Positions 1 through 13,005 of a stretch of 64,000 nt of DNA are shown piece after piece. The stretch spans positions 1,255,001-1,319,000 of the forward strand of contig NC_081815.1 of assembly GCF_030704535.1 (NCBI RefSeq). The letters are read 5' to 3'. A program made the position numbers and the translations under genes. Below the pieces are notes generated by a model. It did not search any database, was not told the origin of the DNA, and saw only the letters and a program-made list of their open reading frames with translations. Position 1 is the first letter of the stretch. Every line of letters begins with the position of its first letter. This stretch comes from Vitis vinifera (taxonomy: Eukaryota > Streptophyta > Magnoliopsida > Vitales > Vitaceae).

Positions 1-503
1 AGAACAATCAAAATTAAAAATGTTTTCACCTTCAATCATAAATGGAACTTCGAAAATCAAATAAATTCAGTATGTTACCATCACAAGCCTAGGTTGAGTG
101 CTTCACACTTCTTGGATCACTTTCTGCTACATATCTCTGTATGAAGATTAGATCCTCTATTAAAACCCTAAATTAAAGAATGAACGAACAAGAACCCAAA
201 TGAGTTTAAGACTTAATAGAAAGTGCAAGCCTTTTTATTTGAACTTAACTCATGTTTGGTTACCAATTTTAGGGCAACATTCCATTACCTATTTGACACT
301 CATCGACTTATATGTTATTTGACATGGTGATTGATAAGGTTATTTTTATCTCTCACATTTCATCCCCTTGGATGTTTTGCTTAATTTAATTAGTCATGTT
401 TTATATTTTTGTCTCTCACATTTCATATCCTTCATAGCAATTATATAAAATTTGTGGTTTATGATCATTATCACCTCCATTTACTACTTTACTGTAATCG
501 TCC
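1..503. other. Intergenic sequence, no gene seen
   Basis: This AT-rich sequence has no long open frame and no motif I recognise. It is the 3' flank of the minus-strand ankyrin/PGG fragment that follows. Confidence 0.5.
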
Positions 504-1440
504 CTATTTTATTTACAAAGACATCATATAGTGCACTGGGGACGGACACATAACATCAAACAACACACAAACAAGTAAAGAAGGGGGAAGTATTAACAAG
601 AGAAGAGGCTTTTGAGTGGAGATGGCAAATGATTGGCCTCTTATATTAGCTGACCCTGAAGCAATATAGGATAGCTTTTCGCACGTTCCGCACACACTAT
701 ATGAGGAAACGGATAGTGTGAACCAATGCAACAATGGAAAGCACACCAAACCACGCACATACCGAATACCAAAACACACTAGTGATATACTGATATCAGG
801 CAACTTATTTCTCAGTGACGTGGCTTCGCTGTCATCCTTTGTGGGTGAAATGATCACCATAGAAACCAAGTAGGTGAGTGCCATGCCTGTTAATGTTATC
901 CACATGATAATCATTAGAAGCCACACCAAGATCCTTTTCCTCACGAAAGGTACCCCACTTACGACCAGAAAGACTATCCTTAGCGAAGCAAAGAAACACA
1001 CCGCGTTGCATGCCATGAACAGTTGGTAGTCTTCTGGATAGTAGTGGGCCATTATGGAGGTTCCAGCTGACATCTTACCCCCACCGGAGTTTTTATCATC
1101 ATCCCAAACACCACCGGGAGGATTAAGCGCACTTTGGAAACCCATTCCTGCAATCAACGTTGCAGCTACCATCAAGGCGTCACGTTTCTTTTTCATCCGC
1201 TCTTTCTTATTTTCACGTATTTTCATCTCACGCCCTCGCAAGGGTGTCGATGCTTTTGCTTCTGTGAGAACTGCAGCTGGTGGGGGTGGAGATGATTGGG
1301 AGTTCTCAATCACCATGGTTATACCACTTTCTCCCTTGAATTCGTGACCCATGCCTGGTAACGCAGGCATGTTTCTGGAACTTAAAGCTACAGCTTTAAC
1401 TAGAGATTCTCGGATCTCAATACTTTCAAGTCTCTCGGCA
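504..1440 (-). pseudogene. Ankyrin/PGG-domain (ITN1/ACD6-like) gene fragment, 3' exon only (copy A)
   Basis: The reading frame at 1370-513 encodes the PGG half of a plant ankyrin-repeat membrane protein. In order it has a basic linker, the NPPGG motif, a GTSIMAHYYPE segment and hydrophobic membrane helices. In intact relatives (ITN1/ACD6 type) this half follows 4-8 ankyrin repeats and anchors the protein in the plasma membrane; that role is family knowledge. The segment aligns with copy B (52409-53345, same strand) from the shared stretch atttacaaagacatca to about 1440, where homology stops abruptly inside the second exon. No ankyrin exon lies upstream. Relative to copy B, one base is missing near 1424, and the C-terminal membrane part diverges and changes frame near 760-800. 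It is therefore a 5'-truncated pseudogene. The plus-strand frame over the same bases is a shadow. Confidence 0.85.
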
Positions 1441-1813
1441 TATGTTATGTTTTATAAAATATTTTTAAAAATGATATAAAAATATTAATAATAATTTGAT
1501 AATAAAAGATTAAATTATCTTAATTTGATTAATAATTAACACATAAAAAATTCTAAAATTTAAATTTTATAAATCATTACATATTGGTTATTTAATATAA
1601 CATTTCTATCTATAAAATTTATATTTAAATAAAAAATATCTAATATTACATTTAATACTTGTAATCACTTGAAATTGAAATCCTTTATTTTCTTCATAAA
1701 ATACAAAATTTTTATTTTTTTTCTTAAAAAATTTTGAATTTGATTTATCAAAACACATTATACATATTTTACAATATGTTAGTTAAAATTATTTAATTTT
1801 TATATTAAATTAG

Positions 1814-1814
<1 letters not shown>

Positions 1815-1889
<75 letters not shown>
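1815..1889. repeat. (AT)n microsatellite
   Basis: About 30 uninterrupted AT dinucleotides, followed by a short imperfect extension. It lies in AT-rich sequence beyond the truncated end of copy A. Confidence 0.95.
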
Positions 1890-1891
<2 letters not shown>

Positions 1892-1907
1892 AAATTAGCA
1901 TCTTTTT

Positions 1908-2136
1908 GAAAGTTAGGTAGTTCGTTAAATAATATATTATATTTGATATTTAATAATAAATTATATAAAATGTTGTAATATATGATATGCACGTGATTAT
2001 TTATCCGATTTAAAAAGTTTTACATGTGTCATTTTATAGCAAAAGGGTCCTTCCTTTTTTAGAGTTAGGTACTTCATTAAATAATAAATTATATTTGATA
2101 TTTAATAATAAATTATAAAAAATGTTGTAATATATG
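1908..2136. repeat. Direct duplication of a ~75-bp AT-rich segment
   Basis: The segment from agttaggtagttcgttaaat to gttgtaatatatg (about 1911-1985) recurs at 2063-2136 with few differences, at an offset of about 152 bp. The second copy ends exactly where the LTR-like sequence begins. Confidence 0.8.
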
Positions 2137-3650
2137 TGTGGACCCCGCATTTCGGCTCATGCATTCCCCACTCAATGGCGAGCTCGATTTTATTTTGAAA
2201 AACGATTTAATCGGTTAAAAAAAATGACTTGGAGTCACCACTTATTTTTGTTTTATTTTTAAAAGGGTAAACAAAATAAGAAAGAAAAACCCTAAGTGTG
2301 ACTCCTTATTTGGAAAAAGTGATCTACGAAAAATCGGATCGGGTTCGGGGATCAGGTTACTTATCAGGAAGGTACAGTAAAGACCGTAGCACCCCTCTAA
2401 GTCCCTAAAATGGGTCTCTACTAATAAAATGAAGCTGACGTGGCATCAATAGGAAAATCAATGAATATCCGGAACTATCATGCACATATGAGAATCAAAG
2501 CATGCATATAGAAATACCAGAATGTGAATAGATATGTACCTGGGCGACGAGCCACAATAAGCTTATCAAAAAGTGAGGTTAATGCACAATTAAGAAATAA
2601 TTTCGAGCATGGATACCAAATGAATATTACTCAAAACAAAAATAATTGAATGAACAGGAGAGGCAAATAACGTACCTGAGTGATGAACTGGTTTACTTCA
2701 GTGAAAACAAATGTTAGCAATTAAACACAAAATAATCGTGTGTGTATCATAGAATAGTGTAAATCAATCACATATAGCAATCAAATCAATCAATCCATTA
2801 GTCATGAATTCACATATGTGGGGCCTCCCACCAAAGCCCATTTTATCTTGCCTGAATCAATTCCGATAACTCCATTGTTCGGAATTACGGAATTTGATTC
2901 CTTACTTATTTCAAAACATTTTAAAAACTAAGGAAGTATGAAAATTGCTTGCCAGAAATAAAAGTGACAGCAAAACTTTATTAAAAATGTGATTTTGGAA
3001 CTTAAAGAAACTCTAAGGATGAAGTATGAGACAATTGGGACTATTTGAATACCAGCCTAGCTAAAAAATCGTGGGTTTAGGGTTTGCGAAATTTAATTTT
3101 AATGGCCCCTAGAACAGATCCATAAAATAGGGGGAGGGAAAAAACACAACTTTCCCTATATATTAGATGGGTGTCTCCCAAGTCCTATCCCACTCCCAAC
3201 CACTCAGATTCTGCAGGCTTGACGGAGCTCTGCTTTTTGTTGTTTTTTGCAAACATATCAATCATTCGGAACTTGAACAAACCTTGATGCCTATCTTTTT
3301 ACCAATCCCCATTTATGTTCCTCTTAATTTCTCTCCACCTCCATACAGATTACATAATTACATTACTTCTAGCTATGTGCCCATACAATCAATTTAACCT
3401 TAGTCTAACTCTCCTTCCTTCATGGTTCTCTAAACCTCACTTACATTTAGTGTTTTATTATTGTAATTTCTTGTCCTTCATGATTTCTCATGACATTGCA
3501 CTTAGAGCATATAGAAAACTCCCTGCCCTTCAAAATTTTCCCCATTTACTTTTCTTAGTAGCGCTTCTTGATTTCATACTTGTTTGCAGGGTAAAAGGAT
3601 TGTAACATGCACCCATCCTAGACCACTTTTGTGAATAGAAACTATTCTGA
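2131..3650 (+). mobile_element. LTR-retrotransposon sequence, probable solo or partial gypsy-type LTR
   Basis: The stretch opens with TGTGGACCCCGCATTTCGGC. Openings of this kind are, from general knowledge, typical of long LTRs of plant Tat/Ogre-lineage gypsy elements. It is followed by a moderately GC-rich non-coding stretch unlike its AT-rich left flank. No gag, protease or polymerase frame follows. The right end and a target duplication could not be fixed, so the end coordinate is approximate. The short open frames at 3167-3605 show no family features. Confidence 0.5.
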
Positions 3651-6136
3651 ATTCACTATCTCTTGTTTTTATTGTCTAACCCACTAACACCATGATATTT
3701 TTTGAATTATATAGGATAACTGTAGTCTGTAGCCTATAACCATAATATCAATTGCTTTTCATCATACTTCAAATTATTTTAGGGAAAATTCTAAGACGTA
3801 TGATTAAATCTAGATCAATGTAGTATGTGGCCTAACTTTTTGGCCACGTGGTTGTTCTTGATTGGACATCACTAGCACCATAGCAAGATCCTTATCCTAA
3901 CTTTTGAGTTTATGCATGTTACTGAGATATGGAAAAACGTTTATGCCAACACCCGACTGAGGAAGAATGGACCCTGTTTGTACCAACACCCAACTAAGGA
4001 ACACCAAGCCTAAAGTTAGGTTTGAAAAAGCACTACTTTTGGACCTTATTTGTAAAGAAGAATCTTCAATGATTGTACAGAGGCTGCTTGCTTAAAGAAC
4101 AACATCTTTAGGAACCAAAGGCTTTATGATTCGGATGACACATTCAAATCTAAACCCACACCTTCAACCAACTTGATGAAAATTTTTGTGGAAGAAAATT
4201 AGGTATTATGCTTGAATTTGGTCTTGATTTCACTTTTAATGGACTAAAACCAATGTTGTTCCTTGAAGACATAGTCAATATTTGATGTTGCTCTGGTGGC
4301 TCCTACAATAATTGAGAGAGGCACAGTAGAGGCTGAAGGGCTATAGGAGTAGAGAATTTTAGTATGATGAGGAGTTCAACAAAGTACATACATAACACCT
4401 ATGGAAAGAAAAATAAGAACCAAGTACAAATCTATCATGGATATAAAAGAGTTTGATGCTATGCTCTTTATGGATGAGTTCAACTGATATATCCATCCTA
4501 AGCTTCAGAGCTCTGATATGGACTTAAATTAAATTAATTGAGTTCAAGATGCATAATGCTTCAGAGGATAGAACGATTTATACCTTAAGATACTATTTGA
4601 TTGCTATTTGTACCTTATTACTAAGAAGGACAATATGCTGATTAGCTTTTCTAGACTTAAACAGCAAAATAAAATACAACAAGATTGCTTGAATTCCAAT
4701 TGATTAAATTAACTCAAGATTATTCATGCTAAGTGGGAGCTTTTTGGAATTGATATTGAGATAGTTGTGCTACAGAATTGTGATAAAAAAATGGCGTTGT
4801 GGTACAGAAACACAATACATTTACACGTACACACAAACAACTCATGCTTACTTTTTATCACCTTGTGTGACAGCTAATAACTCTGTCTCTCGTAGTCTAT
4901 GGGCCTCATTTCTTTAAGTAGTTCACTGGTACCTCTTTTAGTTTGATCCCTTCAGATTGGGGACCCTTAGCTCTATGGGGTCTTTTTGGTTAGTAACCTA
5001 TGGTACTAGGTGAGCTTTGCCAGAGTTGCTCTGTGGGGTCTTGATGTTGTATGCGTTGTGTATGTTTTTTTTGAAATTTAATACAATCTTCATTTACGTA
5101 TAAAAAAAAATAGGGGTAGATGTTTAGTCTTCTTGAAAAAACAGAAGTGCATTCAGTTCTAAGGTTTTTGTCTAATGCATATTTTTTATCGGAAACAACA
5201 AAGTTAATTTAAATGAACTGATAAGTACAAAGAAGGATGCATATCCTTCCAAAACAAACAAGATAAGATGCAATTTTATTATCATTTCAGGGTTATTTAA
5301 TTTAAAGTTGTTTTTGATTCCTTCTATCTTCTTCGCTAACATGGTAGAACTGCTCTGGACTCTAAACATGCGACTTCCTTTTAGGCTTGTTTTGTTGTTT
5401 GGGAAATAATTTCTGGAAATGGTAAAACAAGATAGCTACTGTACTTGCAAGATAAGATTGTAGGTATTTTGCTAATGGCTATACGTATTCCGAATTGAGA
5501 TAATCGACTTCAGTTTTGGATTCCACTTTCTTGGAAATGGGCTAGACAGACCAGCCACTCACCCACTTAAAACAACCTTTTTGATGAAATAGCTAGCAGC
5601 ATCACAATCATTGTGATATTATATATCATTTGATATGGGGAAGTTTCTTTCTGATTTTGTTTTCCTTCAAAAAAAAAAGAGCTCGGGAGAAGCATGAACT
5701 CTAACATAGGTTGAATGTAAAGGGTAGATAGCTTGATTAATTAAAAACTGATTTTCAGTTATTGCTAATGTTGTTGCTGCTACTATTATTGTTGTTATTG
5801 TTATCGTGTTTATGCTTAAAAATAGGATGAAGACATTAAGAACCTCAATCAATATAAGTTCGTCCCGCAACTCCCGTGACTCTCGCTGAAACTTGAAGTG
5901 TTGGCTCAAACTTGTACTACCAACATTCCAAACCAAAATTTGATTCCTCCAACATGAAAATTGATTCCATTCCTCAAACATGCTAGAATTTCTTCATGCT
6001 AGAATTTATTCTGCTTCAATTTGTCATCTGATCAACTCTGTGCAGAATGAATTTATCTCATATGCTGATAGTCTCTTTTCATTCCTCCATTCCCTATATT
6101 AAGTCATAACTTTCTACATTTTCCTTATTTCTACAG
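3651..6136. other. Intergenic sequence with a possible LINE 3' tail
   Basis: No gene is seen. Around 4870-5110 a T-rich stretch ends in aatttaatacaatc, then a short spacer and an A-run. This resembles the 3' end of a degraded plant non-LTR retrotransposon in plus orientation, but no coding part remains. If the MYCBP-like gene downstream is real, its first exon should lie in this interval. I could not identify it. Confidence 0.4.
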
Positions 6137-6862
6137 GAAAAAGAGGCGAAGAAGGAAGCTTTTAGGAAGTATTTAGAATCTAGTGGAGTTTTTGATGCTC
6201 TGACCAAAGGTTCTGTTGTATTTAACTTTCTAGATTATGAATTACTAAAATGCAGTTGGCAACCTATTTATGAATTTCCTGTCTCATAATGTGGGCTTTT
6301 TTTGGGTGTGCTTGTTGTGCAGTCCTTGTTGTACTATATGAGCAGAATGACAAAGCCTCTTCTGATGTTGAGTAAGTTCATCACTGTGGTCTAGGCATTG
6401 TGTTCTTGAAAAACTGAAACAATTTCAAATTATTTATTGCCAGCTTTTGGATTTCCATTAAGGATTAAAATCTATACTATCATATTTACCATACTAATAA
6501 GAAAAGGAATCGGCAACTGGTGAAAGGTAAATAATCCAGTTTAGCAAAGACCATTGAAAAACAAGCTTGGAAAATCCATACCACGTCTCAGCTGAGTAGG
6601 GGATTGTAATGGCTTGGAGATATGATCTGTAGTAATATATGTACATACATTTAAACAATCATACTCACACATGTAAATATGTAATATTGATCAAATGTCA
6701 TAACCTAACTTCTTATATATATTGTTTTGCAGGTTTGTCCAACAGAAGTTAGGTGGTCCAATTGTGTCTGAATATGAAAAGCTACAAGCTGACATGTTAG
6801 ATCTGCAAATAAAGTATAATGAGTTCTTGCTAGCGCACCAAGAGACCTGCAGACAGGCATGA
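6137..6862 (+). CDS. MYCBP (c-Myc-binding protein, AMY-1)-like gene, partial: three exons
   Basis: Three exons with clean GT-AG borders join in one frame: 6137-6209, 6323-6371 and 6733-6862. They encode EKEAKKEAFRKYLESSG, then a VLVVLYEQNDK segment, then QQKLGGPIVSEYEKLQAD and a helical tail ending HQETCRQA. This is the conserved core of the small (about 100 residue) helical MYCBP-like proteins found in plants; their cellular role in plants is poorly known. The first exon with the start codon was not found. The last exon runs into a TGA at 6860-6862, at a point where the family normally continues with a few acidic residues. At that point the sequence reads CAG|GCATGA, so a GT donor may have been lost. 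A LINE was inserted about 170 bp downstream. It could be a functional gene with a shortened tail or a captured fragment. Confidence 0.7.
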
Positions 6863-7030
6863 CTTCAATCACTTATTATGGCAGCATTTTGGATAACATA
6901 TATTGCAATTAATGACTGCCACAGTCTAACTACTAATTTATGCATTCTGATTCTTTTAACAAGTTCCATCACACTTGGATGATGTGTCTAATGAAAAGTT
7001 TGAAATGTTCTAAAAACTAGTAGTCACAAT

Positions 7031-7046
7031 AAGCCCACAAACATAA
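7031..7046. repeat. Left target-site duplication of the LINE
   Basis: The 16 bases aagcccacaaacataa precede the first LINE sequence and recur exactly at 13006-13021 after the poly(A) tail. Confidence 0.93.
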
Positions 7047-7048
7047 AA

Positions 7049-9137
7049 ATGGAGGAGAGAGAGAGAGAGAGGGCTGTAGAGAGAGTGAGTGTGAGTAAGG
7101 GAGGAGATCCAGCGGATCTGTGCGCGAGCGATGGTGAGAAAGATTTCAGTGGCCTGGAAGCTCGTACCAGCCGGTGGAAGAGAAGCTTCGAGGTGGAGTC
7201 AAAGACTTTCGAGATCGAGGTTGAGAGACAAAAAGGCAATACGCAAGTCTTCATTGAGGAAAGGAAAAGAGGGGTTTCCTCGTGGATTAAGATGGGGCCG
7301 GAGAGCCTAGGGTTTGTTGTGGAAGAGTTGGCTTTGTGTATTAAGGATACACGAACAGGCAGATGGGTCAGAAATTGGAGGGAGAGAGGGAGAGAGGGAG
7401 GATCTTTTCACTGTTGCGGGATGAGAATAAGGGAGGAAGTTTCATCCGTCTGGGTGTAGAGGATTTGGAGAAGAAGAGGTTTAATATTTTTATCCCCAAA
7501 GGAAATTCAGGGAAAGGGGGTTGGATTGCGATGTTGGAAACACTTAAGGCGCTGGTCGTTACTACGGAGAGGAAGGAGTGTCAGAAGGAGGAGAAGATGT
7601 CGGTGGCGCTATGTGCGGGGAGTAGCTACGCGGAAGTGGTGAAGGGACAGGAACGTAATGGCAGGTCAGTGGCTAGGGTAGAAGTAAGCCACAAGGACCT
7701 ATGCCAAAACCTAAAAAGGCTGGATCAATGCATTGTTGGATTGAGGGATCCGAAGTCAGTCAAGGGGGAGGATTTGAGGAGTTGGGGGAACCAAATGGCT
7801 CGATTGTGGGGGCTGAGGGTAATTTAGGTTTGGCTAAGTTAGAAAAGGGTAAGGTGTTGTAAGAGTTTGAGATGAGTGCTGAAGCCGAAAAAGCCTTAAA
7901 TATGAGAGGGATTTTGGTAGGGAAGACACTACTGCGACTGGAGAAGTGGAACCCTAGGACGGGGTGTCTGTTAGAAGGAGAGGAGAAGAGTGAGGCCTAG
8001 GTGAGAATTGTGGGGCTTCCCATCTCGTTGTGGGATCGGGACATCTTTAGAAAGGTTGGGGAGAAATGCGGGGGGTTCTTAGCGATTGATTCTCAAACAG
8101 AGAGGCTGGAAGAGTTGCAGTGGGCAAGAATCCTGGTGAAACTATCCGGCGAGGAGCTCCCTAGCATGCTAGAAATTGGGGTCGAGGGGGTGTGTTACTT
8201 GCTTGTCCTATGGTGGGAAGTAAGGCCGGTAATGAGAGTGTTGCCGGCAGAAAGGAGGGGAAAGAACAGTGGTGATGCTGCAGGAGGGGTTGAGGGTGAT
8301 GTCACTACACGCGCGGGTAAGCGCGTGGTGGAAGTGGTGGAAGGCACGAGGCTCGAGACCCACCTGCAGTCTGTTGATGGGACGAGGGAGCAGACAGGTG
8401 GGTCGGGGTCCCTTTGGGCTCGGTCCCGAGGCCCAAAAGGGCCGGGTCTGGGGGACCAAGAAGGCTTGCTTGGGAGGCTTGGCCCTACTGGGCCTCCTCG
8501 AGGCCTTGACTTGGGTGTTAGGCCCGATGGGCTCGATTCGCCTAAGGCTGGGCCACTTTCCAATGGGTCTTCGTCATTTGAAGGGCCTTCGTCCTTAGAG
8601 GGCCTTAGGCCAATGGAGTCCATTAAGTCGGGTGGGCTATCTGGGAAGGAAGATTGTCATGATCCATCTGGAGTGGCTCTGCCTCTTGTGTGGGCTGGCC
8701 CAAGTCAATTGAAGGAGTCAGATGCTAAAGGCTTCCCTTTCTGGGATTATGATGGTAAGCGGAGGCAAGCTGAAATGGAGCCTTGTCTTGCGGAGAAGTC
8801 AAGGACCGACTGTGCCTTAATTGAAGAAGCGTCGAGGTACGGGTGTGTTCCTATCCCTTGTGGCTTAATGGCATCTGGACTCTCTCCTTCTTCTCTCTTC
8901 TTTTTTGGTTGGACCCCGTTGGGGGATTTTTGCGACATTTCTAGGGATGATAGGGTAACCCATCTGAGAGAAACTCCCTTACGTATGCTTCTCCCCTTAG
9001 GACCCCCAAAAGAGGAAAATGCTTGCCGCTGGGATTTGAGGGAGGGCCCAAGCGCCTGCAAGGAGAGCAGTGGTAAGGAGCTGAGGCTAGCCCAATCGAT
9101 GCCACGTGATGGAAAGGAATGGGAGGAGGAAAGTTAG
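7049..9137 (+). pseudogene. LINE ORF1 (gag-like, DUF4283-type) broken frame
   Basis: This is the ORF1 region of the LINE. An N-terminal frame (7049-7459) continues in the +1 frame (7363-7827), showing a frameshift around 7370-7430. A third part (8001-9137) holds MRIVGLPISLWDRDIFRKVG, which resembles the DUF4283 domain of plant LINE ORF1 proteins; that domain is thought to bind RNA. Stops occur near 7828 and 7860 and at 7999. The second half of the third part is rich in Gly, Pro and Ser, as is common in the ORF1 linker. I do not see a clear CCHC zinc knuckle. The minus-strand frames at 8195-9061 are shadows. Confidence 0.8.
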
Positions 9138-9382
9138 GAGGAAAGTGAGTTGGCCAAATTTAGTAAGTTCTTGGGATTTTCTACAGAAGGTCTGGAGAAA
9201 GAAATTTTGGAGTTTTTGATTAAAATCCGAAAGAGAAGGGAAAAGGTCCACAACAAAAACCTTCTAGAAAAATCCAAGTTTGAAAGGGAATTGAAAAGGC
9301 TGGAATGCTCTATTAACTACGAGGGGGGGAAGAAACAGAAGAGTGGAATGATAGTAGGAGGGTGTCAGATTATGGTGGTCAA

Positions 9383-12300
9383 ATGAAGCTTAGAATCTTG
9401 AGCTGGAATGTCCGGGGAGCTAACGACAGCTCGAAAAGAAAGGTGATTAAGGCCATGATCAGGAGTCAAAGAGTGGATCTGTTCTGTCTCTAGAAGACCA
9501 AGATTCAGGCAATGACAGAGGGGCTGGTGAGAAGCTTAGGCACTGACAGGTTTCTTAATTGGGGTACTCTGGATGCCCAGGGGTCCGCGGGAGGGATTCT
9601 GATCTGCTGGGATAAGAGAACCTTGGAAATAATGGAAATGGAAGTGGAGAGCTTCTCAATTTCATGTAGGATGAGAAATGTGGAAGACGGACTAGTCTGG
9701 ATGTTTACTGGGGTTTATGGGCCATTTTCTGAAGAGGACAGGGAGTAGATGTGGAGGAAATAGGAGCAATCCGAGGCATTTGGGAGGATCCATGGTGTAT
9801 AGGGGGTGACTTCAATGTCACCCTGTCACTGAGGGAAAAAAGTAATCAGGGGAGACTAACGAGTGCAATGAGAAGGTTTGCTCAAGTTATTGATGAGCTA
9901 GAACTCATTGATCTTCCATTACAAGGAGGGATGCTTACTTGGAGTGGGGGGAGGAATAATCAGGCGTGGGCCAGATTGGATAGGTTCCTGGTGACCTAAA
10001 GTTGGCTTGACCACTTCAGTGAGGTTGTGCAATGTAGGCTGCCCAGACCGACCTCAGATCATTTTCCTATTGTGCTGATGGGTGGAGGGTTAAGGAGAGG
10101 TCCGTCCCCGTTTAGGTTTGAACATATGTGGCTTAAAGATGACGGCTTCAAGGATCTTCTTAGGGGCTGGTGGCAGGGAGTTGAGGCTAGAGGGAGGGTC
10201 AGTGTCAGACTAGCCGCTAAAATGAAGGTGCTGAAGCATAAGATTAAAGTGTGGAACAGAGAGGTGTTTGGTAGGCTGGAAGCTAACAAAAACTCAGCCC
10301 TGCAACAAGTGGAGTTTTGGGACGGGGTGGAAAGGGAAAGGAGCTTGTCTGAAGGTGAAACTAAACTGAAAAAAGAAGCCAAGGATTTCTTTAAAAAAGG
10401 GTCTTATTGGAGGAGACCCACTGGAGACAATTGTCAAGGGAATTGTGGCTTAAGGAGGGAGATAGAAACACTGGATTCTTCCATAGAATGGCTAATGCTC
10501 ACCGAAGGAATAACTCTCTGGATAGAATAAAAATTAATGGAGTTTGGATGACTAAGGAGCAGGAGATAAGGGAGGGAATAGTGAGTGCTTTTCAGCAGGT
10601 GCTTTCTGAAGAACCAGGCTGGAGGACAGATATTGAGGGGCTGCACTTTAAATGTCTAAGTTCCAGTGAAGCTGAAACTCTGGAGGTGCAATTTACTGCA
10701 GAGGAAATTTACGCAGCCTTAATGGGTATGAATGGGGATAAAGCTTCGGGCCCGGATGGGTTCACAATTGCTTTTTGGCAATCAAGCTGGGAGTTAGTGA
10801 AGGAGGAGATTATGGAATTGTTTAGAGAATTCTATGACCAGTGTTCTTTTGCCAACAGTCTTAACTCCACCTTTATAGTCCTCATTCCTAAGAAAGGAGG
10901 GGCTGAAGATTTGGGTGATTTCCGAGGACCAAAACGCCTTTGTGAGGGGCAAACAGATCTTGGATGTGTCTCTTATTGCCAATGAGGTGATCGACTTCTG
11001 GCACAAGAGAAACGAGAAAGGGCTGATCTGTAAATTGGACACTGAGAAAGCCTATGACAGTATTAATTGGAACTTTCTCATGAAAGTTCTGGTCAAAATG
11101 GGTTTTGGGTCGCGGTGGTTGGAGTGGATTTGGTGGTGCATCTCTACCGCCAAATTTTCAGTCATGATCAATGGGGTGTCGGCTGGTTTCTTCTCGAATT
11201 CTAAGGGGCTAAGACAAGGAGATCCCCTCTCCCCGTATCTTTTTGTGTTGGGGATGGAAGTTCTTAGTAATCTAATTAGAAGGGCGGTTGATGGAGGTGT
11301 CTTATCAGGTTGCAGAATTCGGGGGAGAGGGGAAGAGGAGATGATAGTTTCCCACCTGCTCTTTGCTGATGACACGATCATCTTTTGTGAAGCTAGCAAA
11401 GAGCAATTGTCCGCTCTAAGCTGGATTTTGGCTTGGTTTGAGGCGGCCTCTGGTCTTAGAATTAATCTTGATAAAAGTGTCCTAATTCCAGTTGGTGAGG
11501 TGGAAGATATTGAGGAGCTGGCTGTGGAACTTGGTTGTAAAGTGGGTTTGTTGCCCACTGTTTACTTAGGGCTGCCCCTTGGAGCTCATCACAAAGCTGT
11601 CTCCATTTGGGATGGGGTGAAAAAGAGAATGAGAAAGAGATTAGCCCAGTGGAAAAGACATTATATTTCAAAGGGAGGGCGTATCACCTTAATCAAGTGT
11701 ACTATGGCCAGCCTTCCTATTTACAATATGCCCCTTTTTCGAATGTCGAAGAGTATTGTAAGGAGACTCGAAAAATTACAAAGAGACTTTCTTTGGGGAG
11801 GGGGCAGCTTGGAGAGGAAGGCCCATTTAATTAATTGGGAGGTGGTGTGCACTCGAAGGGAGAAGGGTGGCCTTGGCATTCGGAAGATTGACTCCCTGAA
11901 CAAAGCTTTGTTGGGTAAATGGGTTTGGAGATTTGCCATGGAAAAGGATAATCTCTAGAGGTTAATGATTGGGGTGAAATATGGTCAGGAAGAGTTTGGG
12001 TGGAGAACTAAAGAAGCCCGTGGTACTTATGGAGTGGGGGTTTGGAAGAAGATTATGAAGGAAGCTAAGTGGTGTTGGGAGAATACAAAGTTTAAGGTAG
12101 GGAAAGGGACTAGAGTAAAATTCTGGTCTGACCAGTGGTGTGGGAATGAGAGGCTGTCCCATTCTTTTCCCCAGCTTTATGAGATGGCGGTCAACAGGAA
12201 TGCAACGGTTAATGAGATGTGGGATCATAGCAGTGGTCCAGGAGATTGAAATCTTAGATTTCATAGAGACTTTAATGATTAGGAGCTGGACTTGATTAGA

Positions 12301-12955
12301 GGATTGCTTATTGTGGTCAGGGACTTCAAGCTATCTTCAGAGGAGGACGTGGTGCTTTGGAAAGGAGGGGGGAGGGGGGGGGGAGGGGGCATGGGAAGTA
12401 TGGGGTGAAGGATGCCTACAATGGGCTGGTTGTTATCAATGCTTGCGACTTTCCGTATAGAGGCGTTTGGGTGGACTAGGTCCCAACCAAAGTGGCTTTT
12501 TTTGCTTGGGAAGCCGTGTGGGGGAAGATTCTCACCCTGGATAGGCTTCAAAAACGGGGCTGGCAGTTTCCTAACCGATGTTGTTGTGTGGTTGTGAAGA
12601 GGAGAGTGTAAATCACATTCTTTTACATTGTATAGTGGTAAGGGCCTTATGGGAAATCGTTTTTGCCCTTGTGGGGGTTCAGTGGGTGTTCCCAGAGTTG
12701 GTGAAGGAGGCGTTATTCAGTTGGAGGGGCCCCTTTGTGGGGAAAAAGAGGAAAAAAATTTGGAATTCTATCCCGTTGTGTATATTTTGGACGGTATGGA
12801 AGGAAAGGAATAGGTTAGCTTTCAAGGGAGGGGTGTTAAATATTCAAAAACTCAAAAATTCATTTGTTTGTACCTTGTGGAGTTGGGCTAGGGTGTATAT
12901 TGGAAAGGAGTCCTCTTCACTATTAGGTTTTTTGGAGTGGCTAGCGGCCACTTAA
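9383..12955 (+). pseudogene. LINE ORF2: endonuclease - reverse transcriptase - zf-RVT, multiply broken
   Basis: The start is the ATG at 9383, giving MKLRILSWNVRGAN, the start of an APE-type endonuclease. The endonuclease shows GGDFNV (about 9805) and TSDHFPI (about 10050). Its catalytic Glu motif is ruined: a TAG at 9491-9493 and Lys replace the usual QET. Further stops lie near 9748 and 9998. The reverse transcriptase has KASGPDGF, TEKAYDSINW, GLRQGDPLSPYLF and the catalytic FADDTIIF (about 11361). Between DLGDFR and DQNAFVRGK (about 10917) roughly 30 residues normally present are missing and the frame changes, so there is an internal deletion of over 100 bp. The C-terminus has the zf-RVT Cys/His region (CGCEEESVNHILLHC) and ends at the TAA at 12953. 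The stop at 11956 and the G-rich run near 12370 add further breaks. Confidence 0.93.
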
Positions 12956-13005
12956 GGGAGGGTAAGGGTGCTTGTTTTTTTGTGATATTTATCAAAAAAA
13001 AAAAA

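Noticed and set aside
1054-1347. Plus-strand frame opposite the PGG exon of copy A
   Set aside because: It is an antisense shadow of the minus-strand coding sequence, and the same shadow appears opposite copy B at 52929-53243.
1810-1992. Minus-strand frame over the (AT)n repeat
   Set aside because: The Tyr-Ile repeat is a translation of the microsatellite.
8195-9061. Minus-strand proline-rich frames in the LINE
   Set aside because: They lie opposite ORF1 in GC-rich low-complexity sequence and have no family features.
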